Assembly (NCBI GenBank): GCA_013368315.1
Contig: JAACJM010000227.1
Location: 1 to 64,000, forward strand
Direction of reading: 5' to 3'
From: Tetrapyrgos nigripes
Taxonomy: Eukaryota; Basidiomycota; Agaricomycetes; Agaricales; Campanellaceae
Length of the DNA: 64,000 nucleotides
Part shown: positions 23,300 through 34,650 of the stretch, in pieces
Layout: every line of letters begins with the position of its first letter
Numbering within the stretch: position 1 is the stretch's first letter
Notes under the pieces: generated by a model
Told to the model about the DNA's origin: nothing
Databases searched by the model: none
What the model saw: only the letters and a program-made list of their open reading frames with translations
Position numbers and translations under genes: made by a program

Positions 23300-25222
23300 T
23301 CAACCATAATAACTTCTCAGAAGAACATCAGATCCAGTAGGATAATTTGGCAAATTTGTATCGAGGCGGTCGTCATCATGTGGTGCCAAAGGTGGGTCAG
23401 AATAATAACTTCCGCTATGAAATGAATAAGTCTCCAGGTCCGAGTCCGAGTCCACTTCCGAGTCCGAATCCTGCTCGGAATCTGAACATGTAGAGCCTGA
23501 AAAATCGGGTATTACGAGGAAGAAGGCCTTTCGAGACAATGATCCTCGTACCAGTTCCTCGAAACGAAGAACCTCGGGCCCGGGATCAGTATAACCAGCG
23601 ATGTCGGGAGAACTGGAAAGACGGGGTTCAAATCGGAAATATTTGAGAGTGGAGACCTCTCCGCTCATACGGGACTCCAAAAGGTCACAGATCTTTCCCA
23701 TCAACACATGGTCGAGGAATGAACGGGTTCTGAGGTCGATATCGGTGAGCTTGGGGAGATTACCGTCGTTTTGACCCGGGGTAGACCAAGTCAGATACGA
23801 GAAAATGGCGGCTGCGACCTCCGTCTCGACGTCTGGCTCGCCATACTCGCAAAACGTGAGATGTGTCAAACAGGGAGTGAGACGCAAAAGATCCATGAGA
23901 TCCTCCAAATTGATCTGTATCTCGTCTAAGAAAAGGGAACGAAGGTTGCAAGACGAGTGTTCCACCATCTCTGCAAAGCCAGTGGCTGACCAAATGCCCA
24001 GTGGATCGGGACAGGATCCAAACTGCGATATCTCGAGCGAGGTAAGGTTGGGAAGAGAGAGTCGAGAGAATAAGGTCAAAGTGACCGTAGAACCGAAGTA
24101 CATGTGAGGTCTGATGACCAAGTGAGTGATAGACGACAAATGGACGATGCGTTCGTCCAAGTCACCACTCGGTTCTTGAGCAATTCCTTGGTAATTCCGA
24201 AGCAAAAGACGCTGAAGGCTTTTAAACTGACCCAAAACGAGGAGATCTTTGTCATGGAACTGTTCAACTGCCTCAAGTGAAGTGATCAGGGCGGGGTCCA
24301 CGAGTAACCTCCACGAGGGTCTTCCAAGTGGTGACGTAGGCATGGGTACGGCAACGCTGTAGCAGGTGACGGAAAAATCGCGTAGGGCGGGAAGTGATGG
24401 ACCGTCGGTAGGAACGAACGTAGCACGAGGATCTGAGATATATATCCCATCACCCTTATCAATGCATAGGTGAAGGCTTTGGAGAAGTGGAAATGGACAT
24501 TGTTGGGAAGAGGCCGATGAAGCAGTGAAAAAGAAGTGAAATGCCTTCGATACGAGATTTATCTCGGAGTCAATCAATATATCTGCCGACGACCATCTGT
24601 ATGAATGTTTGAATAGGTCATGGAGAAGTTCGAGGTTGAGTCTGTCCTTGTGCCATTCCGTAGAGTCGCAAGAGAAGAGGATGTGAAGTGGTGCGTCTCG
24701 TGAAAGAGTCAAGACACGAGCTAGAGTAAGTCTGGTTGCTTCATGATCAATGGGGTTTTTGGCAAAGGGATTGGCAACCCCAGAAATATGGATATAGGAC
24801 CACAGTGTAGGAGTGATGTATGCTATTTCCTTCCACAACGCACAAACGGAAGAGATTATGTCGGCAGGATGAGCGTGGATGAGCGGTAGATCCTCGACTT
24901 CTTCGCGACAATAGTGTTCAAATACTTCTGCAAGCACGTCCTTGGAAAGCCTGCTGATCGGCGCTAGCAAGGCTTCCCCCATTTTCAACTGAAAAACAGC
25001 ATTTTTTCTCGTCTCCTTCAGGTTGTCCAGTACCTTTTCGACTCTTTCGATTTCCTGGGTGAGCTGAGCGATGTCCTTGGCGATGACAGCAAATTTGGCT
25101 CTTTTTCTGTCAACATCTTCAGGATGGTGACCAACGCATATCCGAGAATCGAGTTCAACGCTGTCATATGTCTTGGTGCAAAGTTGTAAATTGCATATGC
25201 TGCACACGACGTCATTCTGCAC
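23300..25222 (-). CDS. F-box protein, intact
   Basis: A single open frame of 640 residues. F-box proteins recruit substrates to SCF ubiquitin ligases through Skp1. An N-terminal CSICNLQLC cysteine pair is followed by a coiled coil at about residues 45-82 and the F-box at about 86-145 (LLAPISRLSKDVLAEVFEHY, then SVCALWKEIAYITPTLWSYI), the pattern common in Agaricomycete F-box families. The rest (about 150-590) is leucine-rich and probably forms repeats that bind targets. The tail is acidic (DSEQDSDSEVDSDSD near residue 585). It is the intact twin of the pseudogene at 3340-8335, including about 300 bases upstream with a GAG-rich tract (25343-25365). Target unknown. The ATG at 25222 is the first in frame. 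Confidence 0.9.
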   Translation of the reverse strand: MQNDVVCSICNLQLCTKTYDSVELDSRICVGHHPEDVDRKRAKFAVIAKDIAQLTQEIERVEKVLDNLKETRKNAVFQLKMGEALLAPISRLSKDVLAEVFEHYCREEVEDLPLIHAHPADIISSVCALWKEIAYITPTLWSYIHISGVANPFAKNPIDHEATRLTLARVLTLSRDAPLHILFSCDSTEWHKDRLNLELLHDLFKHSYRWSSADILIDSEINLVSKAFHFFFTASSASSQQCPFPLLQSLHLCIDKGDGIYISDPRATFVPTDGPSLPALRDFSVTCYSVAVPMPTSPLGRPSWRLLVDPALITSLEAVEQFHDKDLLVLGQFKSLQRLLLRNYQGIAQEPSGDLDERIVHLSSITHLVIRPHMYFGSTVTLTLFSRLSLPNLTSLEISQFGSCPDPLGIWSATGFAEMVEHSSCNLRSLFLDEIQINLEDLMDLLRLTPCLTHLTFCEYGEPDVETEVAAAIFSYLTWSTPGQNDGNLPKLTDIDLRTRSFLDHVLMGKICDLLESRMSGEVSTLKYFRFEPRLSSSPDIAGYTDPGPEVLRFEELVRGSLSRKAFFLVIPDFSGSTCSDSEQDSDSEVDSDSDLETYSFHSGSYYSDPPLAPHDDDRLDTNLPNYPTGSDVLLRSYYG

Positions 25223-25609
25223 GCTCTTCTGGTGTCAGGATCATGGGCTATGAAGGTATCCGGCATACCTTTAGTAGTTGCCCGACTAGTGGGGCTGCAG
25301 TTTCATCCATTTCCAGAGAACAATTGGAGGATTTGGGGATATGATAGAGGAGGAGGAGGAGGAGTGTATTACCCGGGATGGAAGTTGCGTGTTACTGCGT
25401 GGCTGTGTCGTCCTGTTTCTTTCTCGTTCTGCCATTACAATGCCTCCGCAACAGGTGTGTCTGCAACCTCTTACAGTCTTACCCATCTTTATGGTTGCTT
25501 GGAGAGGTGCAACCTAGGACATATACAAGCCGTGGTCTTTGGTTGGGATCCTACCGGAGAACTACACCTGACTTCAGTCTAAGGATTGGTAGAGCGGTAT
25601 GAACCTGGG

Positions 25610-26535
25610 CTTCTTGCTTTGGACTCAGGATTGGAACTGAAAATATAAAAGGTTGCTTTGTCAAACTTCCGGAGTCATTCTTGGCCTCGGGCGCCCTTGT
25701 AGCCGTACTGTCATGGGTAGCTAGTGGTGTGTATGAAACTCAATTGTCCATCTCGCACTCAGCTCACTAATGCTGAAGACAGGTTGCGGATAATCTGTAT
25801 GCTCGCTTCTGGAGCTCAAAATGCGTCAACTTCGCCTGGAGGAAGCTTAGCACGTTGGCACGATCATCGATGTTCGGGATGAGAGAAATATCACCGATGT
25901 CTCATCCATGTAGGCTAGTAGTGATGACCGAGAGAATAGTGCGTTCTCCCATTCTCAAAGGTCCTGGCATTAATTTGCTGACTTGTGTTCCTTTTCTCTT
26001 CTTCAGGCTCCTTACAATGACTAGTCGTCTCACTGTCGCGTCTCTTCATTGAGGCTGGCATTTCCTCTCAGGGAGATACCCAACATGGTCCTCTTCACCT
26101 CATCCGACATACAAGCTCTCTAATACCATCAAGAACCCAAGTTTTTGGCACTGTCCTTTTACGAAACCTTCTTCGAGTCAGTGGCCGACTCAGGATATAA
26201 AGTCTTTGTCAAATCCATTTTTCGCCGTTCTTCCAATTCCCGACCCGGGGCAGTCCATAAAGAGCTTCATATGCATCGCATCCTACCGCCATCTTTCTTG
26301 CTGCGCTCTCCGAAAGGAGGCTAGCGAATTTTCATTCTCGCCGAAGTGCATGGCGCGTCTGAAGTCTTTGCCAAACACTCATAAACAATGTCAGCTTCTT
26401 CCGTTCTGCCGTCTGGTTACTCTCAGCTGCCCGGAGACTCCCGCACCGCGACAAGCCATATCTATAGCATCCACAGATGCTTCACATATCACTAAGACGA
26501 CTGGACTTATCATTCCGGACGCCTGACACCAATGT
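25610..26535. other. Intergenic, no gene recognised
   Basis: Open frames 25855-26052 and 26206-26526 (plus) have no known motif. The region lies between the F-box promoter and the next relic. Confidence 0.25.
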
Positions 26536-26539
26536 TGGT

Positions 26540-27015
26540 CGATGCGGACTCTTCCTTGGACTCCCAATTTTCAAAACCCAACACATAGCTGCAGTCTATC
26601 TGTAACATGGCCATCGACTCGCCTGAGGGTACCATTGTGCCTACAGGCTCTCGAAGCATCGTTCTGTATGGTCGAAGGGCAACCTAGATTTGGTTTAGGA
26701 GTGATCAGGGAATTGCTTAGTTTGGCGTGTAAGCAGGGTCTGGAGATTGACGGATTGGCTCTTCGTCATCCGGTGATAAAAGCCATGTCGTCAATCATGA
26801 TGTTTTGCTAGGTGCATTCCATAACGACCCTTATACTTCCCTTTTCGTTCTTTTTCCCCTCCAGTTTTCCCTTTCTTTTCTCTTTCGCTTTCGCTTTCGC
26901 CTTTGCGTCGTTTACCGAGACTGATTATCCCCTCCCAGAAACTGGTCTCAGCACGTCTGTTTGTACCGTCCATGTCATCTTGTGTTCTCTTTGCGAGGAA
27001 GCATTTTCTTTTCGT
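26540..27015 (+). repeat. Dispersed gene-family relic, copy B
   Basis: The longest copy. It joins the segment seen at 17340-17505 (left half) to the segment seen at 22700-23015 (right half), which shows that these belong to one ancestral unit. An intron-like block (GTGCATTCC...CCCAG) is at about 26811-26938. Confidence 0.6.
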
Positions 27016-27424
27016 GTGTCAAGACGTTTTGCCACATCCTTGTACAGAAGGCAATACCGAGCCTGACAATCCCCCTCCTTTCTTTTCGCCACTGCATGCA
27101 TGTCTCTGGAGCTGCAGACTGCAGTTCTTATTTACGTCACTCGTTATCAGCATGACTAGGCGATCATTGACCTTTACGCAGTCCTCGTTACTTGCCCCGA
27201 CCTGTCCAAACTACTGGATACCTATCCATGGCTGTCAGCTGTGTCGCATTGTCGTCGAAGCCCTTACGGGCCGTTATCCTTCCAAGTCTCCGATAGTTTT
27301 CTCCTCAATTCACGTTTGGGCTGGAAATGAAGGAAGAGGAAAGGGCCTAGATATGATAGCCTTGGCTCAATTACTGATGGGCTGCTCGCGGAATGATGTA
27401 TAGCTTTCATGCGGTGGGTGGTTG

Positions 27425-27660
27425 TTTGCGGTAGATGTTGGGTGCGTTTATCTTTTTTGGTTTTATCCTCTATTTTATCCTTTTTTTTTCTGGTTTGTTT
27501 CGCGTTGGCTCATTACCCTCCCATAGAGATGCTCTCACAAACTATTGCTTTATGCCGTCGAGGTCTCCTTGAAGAGTTTTTCGTCGCAACTGAGTCAAGA
27601 TTCTCAGAAGCCTTTGCCAAACAGCCATCAACATTACTGGCGGCTTTGATTGTCGACATC
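27425..27660 (+). repeat. Dispersed gene-family relic, copy C
   Basis: Shares GTTGGGTGCGT, the pyrimidine-rich intron-like stretch, and TCAGAAGCCTTTGCCAAACA with the region at 48735-48960 (GCAGAAGCTTTTGCCAAATA). Near 29340-29365 there is a further scrap (CAGAAGCTATTGCCAAACAG). Confidence 0.5.
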
Positions 27661-27889
27661 TTTCTACTTTTCCCGTTATCTCTTCTCGTTATCTCACGCA
27701 GCGCATCTCAAATGACCTTGGTGATGTCTGTGTCTGCCTTACCCCCCTCAGTTATGGATTGGAGTCCGGCAATTGAGGGCTGTTGACGTCTTTTCAACTC
27801 TCAAGGCGCTAACCTCAGGTGTCCAAATCGCCAACAATAACACCGACATTACCAGTTGTGGGAACATGGGCGGTGTATGAACTTGGGCT

Positions 27890-29283
27890 GGTGTGGAAGG
27901 TGGAGATGAAGCTGAAGCCGGAGACGTTGGTGGTGTAGCTGCGACGCTTACGGCGGCCACTCTCATTACGCCTACAATCCCCACAGTTTTTCTTGTCACG
28001 CCTGTGATACGTATCAATCTGCCAACGTCTACCAATCTGCCAACGCCTACAGGGCCCAAAACTTATCTCATCCCGCCTACAACGCCTACCACTCTTCTCA
28101 TCACGCCTACAACACCCACAACGCCTCTCATCGCGCTTACAGCGCCCATAATTCTTTTCGTCACGCCTACAACGCCCACAATTCCTCTCATCACGCCTCT
28201 GACACCCGCCACTCTTTCGCGCCTACAACGCCTACGAGACTCCCAACACCATCAGTTCCAACGCCCACAGTGGGAAGAATCAAGAGTAGGATTAGAATTA
28301 GAAACGGAGACACCAGAATCAGAGGACATAAATCTAGGTTCCGCTGTCGACGACGCTGCTGCTGCACCAGACGTGGACTTGGTGTTGATTGTAGGCGAAA
28401 CGAGTCTATGTATACGTGTCCGTGTCCGTGAAGTCGAACTCTCCACTCTACGACCTCTAGACTCGGATCCAGAGCGACGAGAAGACACTAGCACCACGAT
28501 TAAACGTCACGGTGAAGCTTGGTGTCAGGGAAAGATATCTAGCTTGTGGTATTTCGGCGTCGCTGGGGTAGGAGGAAGAGGAAGGGTCGGATAGACCAGG
28601 CGAAGGTGAAAATGAGAATGGTGTTCGTGTCCGTGGGCTTGTCGGTGTGAGGGAGAGGGAGAGGGACCCGGAGAAGGAGAAGGCGAGCTAGAGCTGGAAC
28701 TGGAATCTCCTCCGTTTCGTTTGGATATACTCGCGACGGAGAGTTCTCTAAACGAACCCGAAGGCATGACATTCTTCAGCATCTTGGTTTGGACTTGGAT
28801 ATCGGATGTGGTAGGAGCGAAAGGCATTGGAAGGGGGATGAAAGAGCCGTAGTATGAATAAGAGTGAGAATGACTATGTGTGTATGTTGGCTAGACCGAA
28901 CAAGCGAGATATCTCTTGAACCAGAATGAGAATGGGAGGACGAAGAGGCGTTTCTGTAGGGGAAGTTCACGTTGACCATTTTGCTAGCAAACTCTTAGGG
29001 AAAATGAAGCAAGGAAAGAACGAACAGATACATATCTTCCCGTCACTTTAACAATCCCATCTAACCTCTCTCGTTTCTCCTCCTCCTCCAAATTATGGTC
29101 GTATATGCGTATCCTCCTGTTCTGGAACTTGGACATCGATTTCGTTGGGCAATAGTCAGGACTCTTCGTCAGGAGGACCAGATTGGGAACAAGGTCTCCT
29201 TCTATGACCACGACAGCAGAACATTGCAAAAAAGAAGAGTGCAGACCGCTGTAGGGCAGCAGTGCTTATTGTCGAAAACGTGA
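27890..29283. other. Low-complexity region, possible minus-strand gene
   Basis: Plus frame 27893-28594 is dominated by Thr-Pro repeats made by short DNA repeats (CACGCCTACAACGCC). On minus, a frame from 29229 reads RIRIYDHNLEEEEKRERLDG and then meets a 48-base intron-like segment (GTATCT...GCTAG). Another minus frame, 28827-28525, is Ser/Pro/His-rich (SYYGSFIPLPMPFAPTTSD). These could be exons of an unknown minus-strand gene from about 29230 to 28530, but I cannot join them without frame breaks. Confidence 0.25.
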
Positions 29284-29391
29284 ACGAGGAGAGAAAACCA
29301 AATTTGAAAAGAGGTCTTGCTGTATGACGTCAGCGGTCAGAAGCTATTGCCAAACAGCCACCAACATCGTCATTATCGATTACTTGCAACA

Positions 29392-30269
29392 AGGGGGGTC
29401 CAGGATTTTTTTTAAAGACATAGGGTCGATTTTATTTTTTAAGGCCTGGCTGACCGACCGACCGATCGCTTATGTAAATCACCAAATTTAGTAATTCCCA
29501 CGTGCTAGTGACGTGTCATTATTACTGCTTTGACTCGAACCACTATGACTGTCAATGCATATATACCCAAATGCTTTGGGGTAGCATCATATAAGTAAGA
29601 TATATTGTTCTATATGACTTCCATGTAAAATCTAGGTATGTATGTATATTGTAATGTATTTCATATTGATACCTAGGTGCGTTTGGCTCGAACTTCGTTG
29701 GGCTCTGCAGGCTTCGCAACCCCAATTAGCTACATGCTTGGATAAACTAGTGCATGCTAGATGGTACTATGCATTCAGGTAAGTATCCTATTTATTGAGG
29801 TAGCAATGAAAATATACTTACATAGCCTGTTTCACATCTATTGGCATTTCCAGTACCTCGACAGTCTTGGCCCAGGCAGCCGCTCGCTTAATCCAGGATT
29901 TTAGTGTAAGTTGGATCTCTGCCATAAGTAGTAAAAGAGTGTAAGTAGACCCATGCCTAGAACATTCCATTGTCAAAAGCCTCAGTATATGAGTCTTTAT
30001 CAAAACTAGTTACCAGTTGGCGGCCTTGTCATTGTTGAGGACACAAGAAGGCCTGAATCATAGCCAAAAAATGTGCACACTCACCCCAATTATAAGGTAC
30101 AGGGTACTCTACAACCTTACCTTCAATGATGCTTGTGGAAATAACTCAGAATGCTTCAAACTGACCAGCTGGAGGCTGGAATACACTCAAAAAAAGTGCC
30201 TAAATTTTTTTTTAAGGTCCAATCGACTGACCGACCCCATGTTACGGAACCACGGCCCGGACCCCCTTG
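29392..30269. mobile_element. hAT-like non-autonomous element, 878 bases
   Basis: Ends CAAGGGGGGTCC and (complement) CAAGGGGGTCCGGGCC, flanked by a perfect 8-base duplication ACTTGCAA at 29384-29391 and 30270-30277. Subterminal GACCGACCGACCG and poly-T stretches are shared with the element at 39483-40269. It has no transposase. Eight-base duplications with CA-GGG ends fit the hAT superfamily. Confidence 0.88.
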
Positions 30270-30436
30270 ACTTGCAATGTACACACTGTCCTCCGATGTC
30301 TTATGTACCTTCCTGCTAAACAATGCCGCCGCGTCCGCCCGGTTGTCGCCAGCGCCCTTGAAATTTTCTTCAGCTCAGTTGCCAGCAGCCACTGAAAGCT
30401 TTGAATTCACTGTGGACCATGGCCATGGCATCCCTT

Positions 30437-30786
30437 CAAGGGGGTCCGAAAAAAGTTAAGTGCCTCGGTCGAGGAACCTACCTTACCTTCTATATAAGGT
30501 AAGTTCACATGAATTTACCTGCCAAATATAGTATGTGCACATGACCTCAAGTCTCGTGCTTTGCCGGACAGTCGGAACCTTACCCGGCTCGCGCTTAGAG
30601 ATACTGCGTAATTGTCAAAAACATCTGGTGAGCATATATTTATGTGTTTAACTTCACAGCTCACCAGATTGACACCCGCCAGCATGCTTGCCAGCTCCAA
30701 ATGAGTCGGTAAAAAAAAAAATTTAAGGGCTTCGCCAGGGAACCTACCTAGCCCCGGTACGGGATTCTCCGGCCCGGACCCCCTTG
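30437..30786. mobile_element. hAT-like MITE, 350 bases
   Basis: Perfect 12-base inverted ends CAAGGGGGTCCG, flanked by the 8-base duplication CATCCCTT at 30429-30436 and 30787-30794. Same family ends as 29392-30269 but a different, shorter interior with repeated GGAACCTACCT. Confidence 0.92.
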
Positions 30787-30794
30787 CATCCCTT

Positions 30795-31400
30795 ACCGAT
30801 GTCCCCAAGTCCGACGACGACTGTTTCCGATCCGTAATAGACTACATGGAGTAATTTCTGTCCCTAGCTATCCGGGATGTTCGGAAAATGGAAGATAAGG
30901 TCCAGGACGGGGATGGGGATGAGTGAAGAGGAATGGCTGTGCACGGAAAGCAGACAGTCTGATTAATGCTGCCCTGGGGTTTTCGGGAGTCTGACGCCAG
31001 ATTGGCCACCGTTGGGCTCGGAGCTGCGTTTGAACTCAGTCAGCAGCACTGCGAGTACTCAAAATGAGTCATGACCACCTGTAGAAATCACTATCACTGA
31101 AGTGGGTCGTCATATGTCCAAAATATTCTTACTACCATGACCTCTAGACTGAATGTTGGTACGCCTTTCTGGATAAGTCTCACCTTACCCGTAGGTCATT
31201 CTCAACGTGCATGTTTCCTTATGCAGACGGATTACGAGTTGTTGCTTGCTTATTCATAACCGCGGTCATGTCGAGCACCTTCTGCTTAGTATGGCGATGC
31301 TAGTACTAGGCCTTCTGTCGCCGTCTTCCAAAAATAAAACAACATGTGTGTGGCTCGCTGCTCGCTCGCCGTTGATCTTTATCATGATCACTCATACTCA
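30795..31400. other. Upstream region of the Kre9-like gene
   Basis: No gene was seen. It probably holds upstream control sequence for the gene at 31516, between that gene and the MITE. Confidence 0.3.
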
Positions 31401-31407
31401 TACTCGG

Positions 31408-31415
31408 TATAAAAG
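31408..31415 (+). promoter_or_regulatory. TATA box of the Kre9-like gene
   Basis: TATAAAAG, 101 bases before the start codon. Confidence 0.7.
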
Positions 31416-31515
31416 GTGAGCATAATTCTCTATCTATCTACCCGACCCGCGAACGATTTCATCTACGCCTCGTCCTCTCCTGTTCTAAACGACAAACCTC
31501 CAGATCATTCTTACG

Positions 31516-32179
31516 ATGTTGAACTTCAACAAGCTGGCTGCATTCGCCACTGTGCTCGCTGCCTCTTCTTCTGTCTTTGCCACTCCTGTCAACGTCAACC
31601 AGAGAGCGGCTTTGTCCGTCTTCACCCCACCCATGACGTCTCCTGCTGAGGGGGACGTCTGGGTCGTTGGTACACAGAGGAATGTTACTTGGTAAGTAGG
31701 CACAAATATGGAACCATTTCGTTGAACGAGTTAAATGCTAATGCGATTCAATTTACCACTTGCTAGGGATACCTCTAATGCTCCACCCGTTCTTAGCAAC
31801 CCCATTGGTCAGGTTATTCTGCGTAACTTCCGTCTGGAGACGGAGGGGATCGCCAATATCGGCGTACCAGGTGAGCCTCTACAAACAGTCGCTTTATTTA
31901 TCTATCCGGAATCTGACTAGCATGACTTATTTCAATGTCCTGCACTCCTGGATTCCTACAGTCAACCTTGTACATGGCTTCGACATCCTCAGCGGTTCGG
32001 TTGAAGTCACTGTTCCAGATGTCCCTAATGCGGATGACTACTTCCTTAATTGTGAGTCTTCGATGCTTCCTTCTGTGGCTGACATATAGCAAAGATCTCG
32101 ATAACTGATGATTCTGAGTACAGTGTTTGGAGACTCTGGCGACACTGGACCTAACTTCACTATCACCCACTCGGCCTGA
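31516..32179 (+). CDS. Kre9/Knh1-like secreted (probably wall-associated) protein
   Basis: Four exons: 31516-31691, 31767-31870, 31962-32051 and 32124-32179, which sum to 426 nt, 141 residues. All introns have GT...AG ends and are 72-91 bases long. Residues 1-23 are a signal peptide (MLNFNKLAAFATVLAASSSV). The mature part matches the N-terminal domain shared by yeast Kre9/Knh1 and Ser-Thr-rich GPI-anchored fungal proteins: TSPAEGDVWVVGTQRNVTWD, then GFDILSGSVEVTVPDVP, then LFGDSGDTGPNFTI. There is no Ser/Thr-rich tail or GPI signal; the chain stops right after the domain, as in many short basidiomycete members. Kre9 relatives act in beta-1,6-glucan and wall assembly; the role of short forms is not established. 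A relic of its last exon lies at 23094. Confidence 0.9.
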
Positions 32180-32645
32180 ACGGAGTGTACGTATGTAGTC
32201 AATACTGGCTTCGCCGCCTAAGGATTTTTGCTTGAACTTTTGTATGCATGTATTTACCTAGTAAGGCGTGTCATGAAATGGAATGATATCGCTGTTTTCG
32301 TCAAGTGTTGAATGCGGTTTTGTCAAGAATATGCCAATAGCCAATCTTGATGAGAACGCGAGAGCTCAATCGCCCTCGGTCAGAGGCCAGAACCTCACGT
32401 ACTTCAAGTTGTTTTTTCCGAAGATCTGATGTTCAGGTTCAAATCACTTGTTAGATAGGTATGGCTACATTTTTCGTTAACAGCACAAGTTAAACCATGT
32501 CAACACAAAGGTCGTCTCCCATCTGTCGATCAGTCCAGCCAAAGTCCGACAGAAGACTCCGAGTCGAAGAGATGTAAGGTACTGATGAATGTGATGAGAA
32601 GCACTTGACCCAGGTCTCCGTTTACATCACACTGCTTCAACTTGT

Positions 32646-32653
32646 TATAAAAG
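32646..32653 (+). promoter_or_regulatory. TATA box of the small secreted protein gene
   Basis: TATAAAAG, 48 bases before the ATG at 32701. Confidence 0.7.
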
Positions 32654-32700
32654 CTTCTGAAATATAGTCTACATGCCCCCCATCTCGAGGCTGACTATCG

Positions 32701-33113
32701 ATGCTAATGCGACTTATCACCGGCACTGTCATACTCGCATTTGCGCTGATTTTATCAGCGATTGCCTCTGCAAACCTGCATCCTTCAATCCGTGACAGTT
32801 GCGGATCCGATGTACAGTTAATCAACGATCAGACTTTCGTTCACGACGGCAAGGAGATCAAGATCATCACCAAATCCTGTCCTGGTTTCGTTGGATTGAG
32901 GTATGGTACTTCCTCTGGGTCCGGTGCTCAGTTGAAGGAACACCAGACGACGATCTCTCAGTGTACCAGTGGATGTGAGTTCATCCTAGACACATCTCAG
33001 AAAGAACTTGGCAGCAGCTTAAACGTCTTGAAACACACATAGATACATCCATCTTCTGTGAAGCAAATGAAGTGCAGGCCAATATCGCGGATTGCGAGGC
33101 CCTGGCTAATTAG
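32701..33113 (+). CDS. Small secreted cysteine-containing protein, unknown function
   Basis: Two exons (32701-32974 and 33043-33113) sum to 345 nt, 114 residues. The intron (GTGAGT...CATAG) is 68 bases. Residues 1-24 form a signal peptide (MRLITGTVILAFALILSAIA). The mature chain has five cysteines, in DSCGSDV, KSCPGF, SQCTSG, IFCEAN and ADCEAL. Without splicing the frame would read through to a stop at 33042; the spliced form is preferred because it removes a canonical intron and yields a cysteine-containing end (IADCEALAN) typical of small secreted basidiomycete proteins. The second ATG (32707) is an equally possible start. It lies downstream of, and on the same strand as, the Kre9-like gene. 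Function not recognised. Confidence 0.75.
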
Positions 33114-33119
33114 TCCTGA

Positions 33120-33450
33120 GTTTTTTGTGCCCTTTGATCTTGAATTAAATGAGCCCAGGATATGCACAGAATGAAAGAAATCCATGGCAAACTCACCAGC
33201 ATACAGCATTCTCTCCTCACCCCCTGCAGACACTCATACCTCCACAGCCAGACCACATATGATCCTGGGACTTTTTGCCATCATGAACTAATTGAGCCTA
33301 GCTGCAGAATGCAAGAAATCCATGGACAACTTGTGTGCATCCAATAAACCTCCTTATCCCTCTAGTCATTCATAATTTCATACCTCTCACAACCAGACTA
33401 CCTTTCATCCTGGGGTTTTTGCATTTTTATCTTGAAGTAAAAGACTCCTT
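33120..33450. repeat. Two-unit tandem repeat, about 150 bases
   Basis: Two diverged units, each with GAATG(A)AAGAAATCCATGG, a CC-rich stretch, ACC.CCACA.CCAGAC, and ATCCTGGG.TTTTTGC. No coding potential. Confidence 0.6.
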
Positions 33451-33489
33451 GAATATGAAAGAATAAAATACTGTACCCTTTCGACCAAA

Positions 33490-33955
33490 GGTTCAGCCTA
33501 TGTTACGCGTTACACATTGATTTTGCCAGGACCCAGTTCAGAGTAAGCTATTATGCGTTACGAATTTCATATTTCCATATCGAGAAGGCAGGCTGTCAGC
33601 CTGCCCGCCAGAGAGGATGTTACGTCTATGTATCTACTAGGAATACAACCAAAAAACTTCTTTTGCCCTTTTTTTGCTCCGCCCACAAACCACCACTACT
33701 CAGTATGCGAACGAACAGACTCTGGTCTAGTGTGTCGCTTGAGGAGAGAAAACTGGCCAAGAGCCAAATTTTCATCCCATAACCCGTTAAAAGACAGCTG
33801 CTCCCTCCTCGAAATGTCTCTATATGGACTGTGTGAAAAAAATACCCCTATATAGAAAGTGTTACGAACTCAGTTCAGAACCCTATGTTATGTGTTACGA
33901 AAATTTATTTTGGTTAGTTCAGACCCCCCCTGTTATGCGTTACTGAACTTTCAGT
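33490..33955. repeat. Cluster of GTTAYGYGTTAC palindromic motifs
   Basis: GTTACGCGTTAC (33503), TTATGCGTTAC (33550), GTTATGTGTTAC (about 33887) and GTTATGCGTTAC (about 33933) bracket short AT-rich segments beside CAGTTCAG and GGTTCAG. It looks like ends of nested MITEs, but target duplications are not clear. Confidence 0.45.
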
Positions 33956-34056
33956 TGAAATGGTACAGTAAATCCATAGAAAATTCACCTACATCTTGCA
34001 TACCCTTCTCCTTGAGTTCAACTTTTACTCTCAATTGAGAGCTACAAAATGAGCTA

Positions 34057-34270
34057 CCATGAAGTGGGTGTGGGCCAGTGCTGAAGCGTGGCAAATATGA
34101 GGCTGTTGTAGACCCAGTTTTAATGTACACATTATTTTATTAAACTTCTTGGTACTAAAAAAACCCCAATACAAATATTAAGTTTAACCAGTATATATTA
34201 TTTTGTTAACTTCTGCATATGAAAGTCCTCCCATAGCCATTATTTACATCCCCTTCTTCACTGGATCTGA
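34057..34270 (+). repeat. GGGTGTGGGCC-family repeat, copy 4 (long form)
   Basis: Matches 11817-12020 over about 200 bases (AGTGCTGAAGCGTGGC, TAATGTACACATTATTTTAT, CTTCTTCACTGGATCTGATA). Confidence 0.65.
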
Positions 34271-34496
34271 TAATAGGATCACAAACTTCAAATTCAAAGC
34301 CAGTGTCTCTTCTCCCGACCCATAATACCCCATGAAAGGCTGAGCGATATGTGTGTGGGGACAGGGAATGAGTAAGCATGCCAGCATAAGATGGATCATG
34401 ATGATAAAAAAGCATCTGAGTAACTGAAAGAACAACCCTAATATGATATCTGATATATGATGTTAAGATAGAACCAATGTACAGCTTAGATCAGTA

Positions 34497-34650
34497 ATCA
34501 TTTGAGGACATTGAGAGCTGATCATCATATGACATTAAGTTGTAATGATAAAGTGACATTGAGTTGTGATCGTAGGACAATGTTGAGCTGTGATCATCAA
34601 GTGGCATTGAGCTACAATCATAGAGCGACATTGAACTGAGATGATAAAAC
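34497..34650 (-). repeat. Minisatellite, about 28-base units
   Basis: Imperfect units of GACATTGAGTTGTGATCAT run in tandem. On minus they encode a repetitive SMSLYDCSSMPLDDHS pattern within the frame 34976-34491, which is probably not a gene. Confidence 0.6.

Noticed and set aside
27893..28594. 233-codon plus frame as a Thr-Pro-rich cell-wall protein
   Set aside because: It has no signal peptide, and the Thr-Pro pattern comes from short DNA repeats. Opposite-strand frames are equally open, so coding strand and reality are uncertain.
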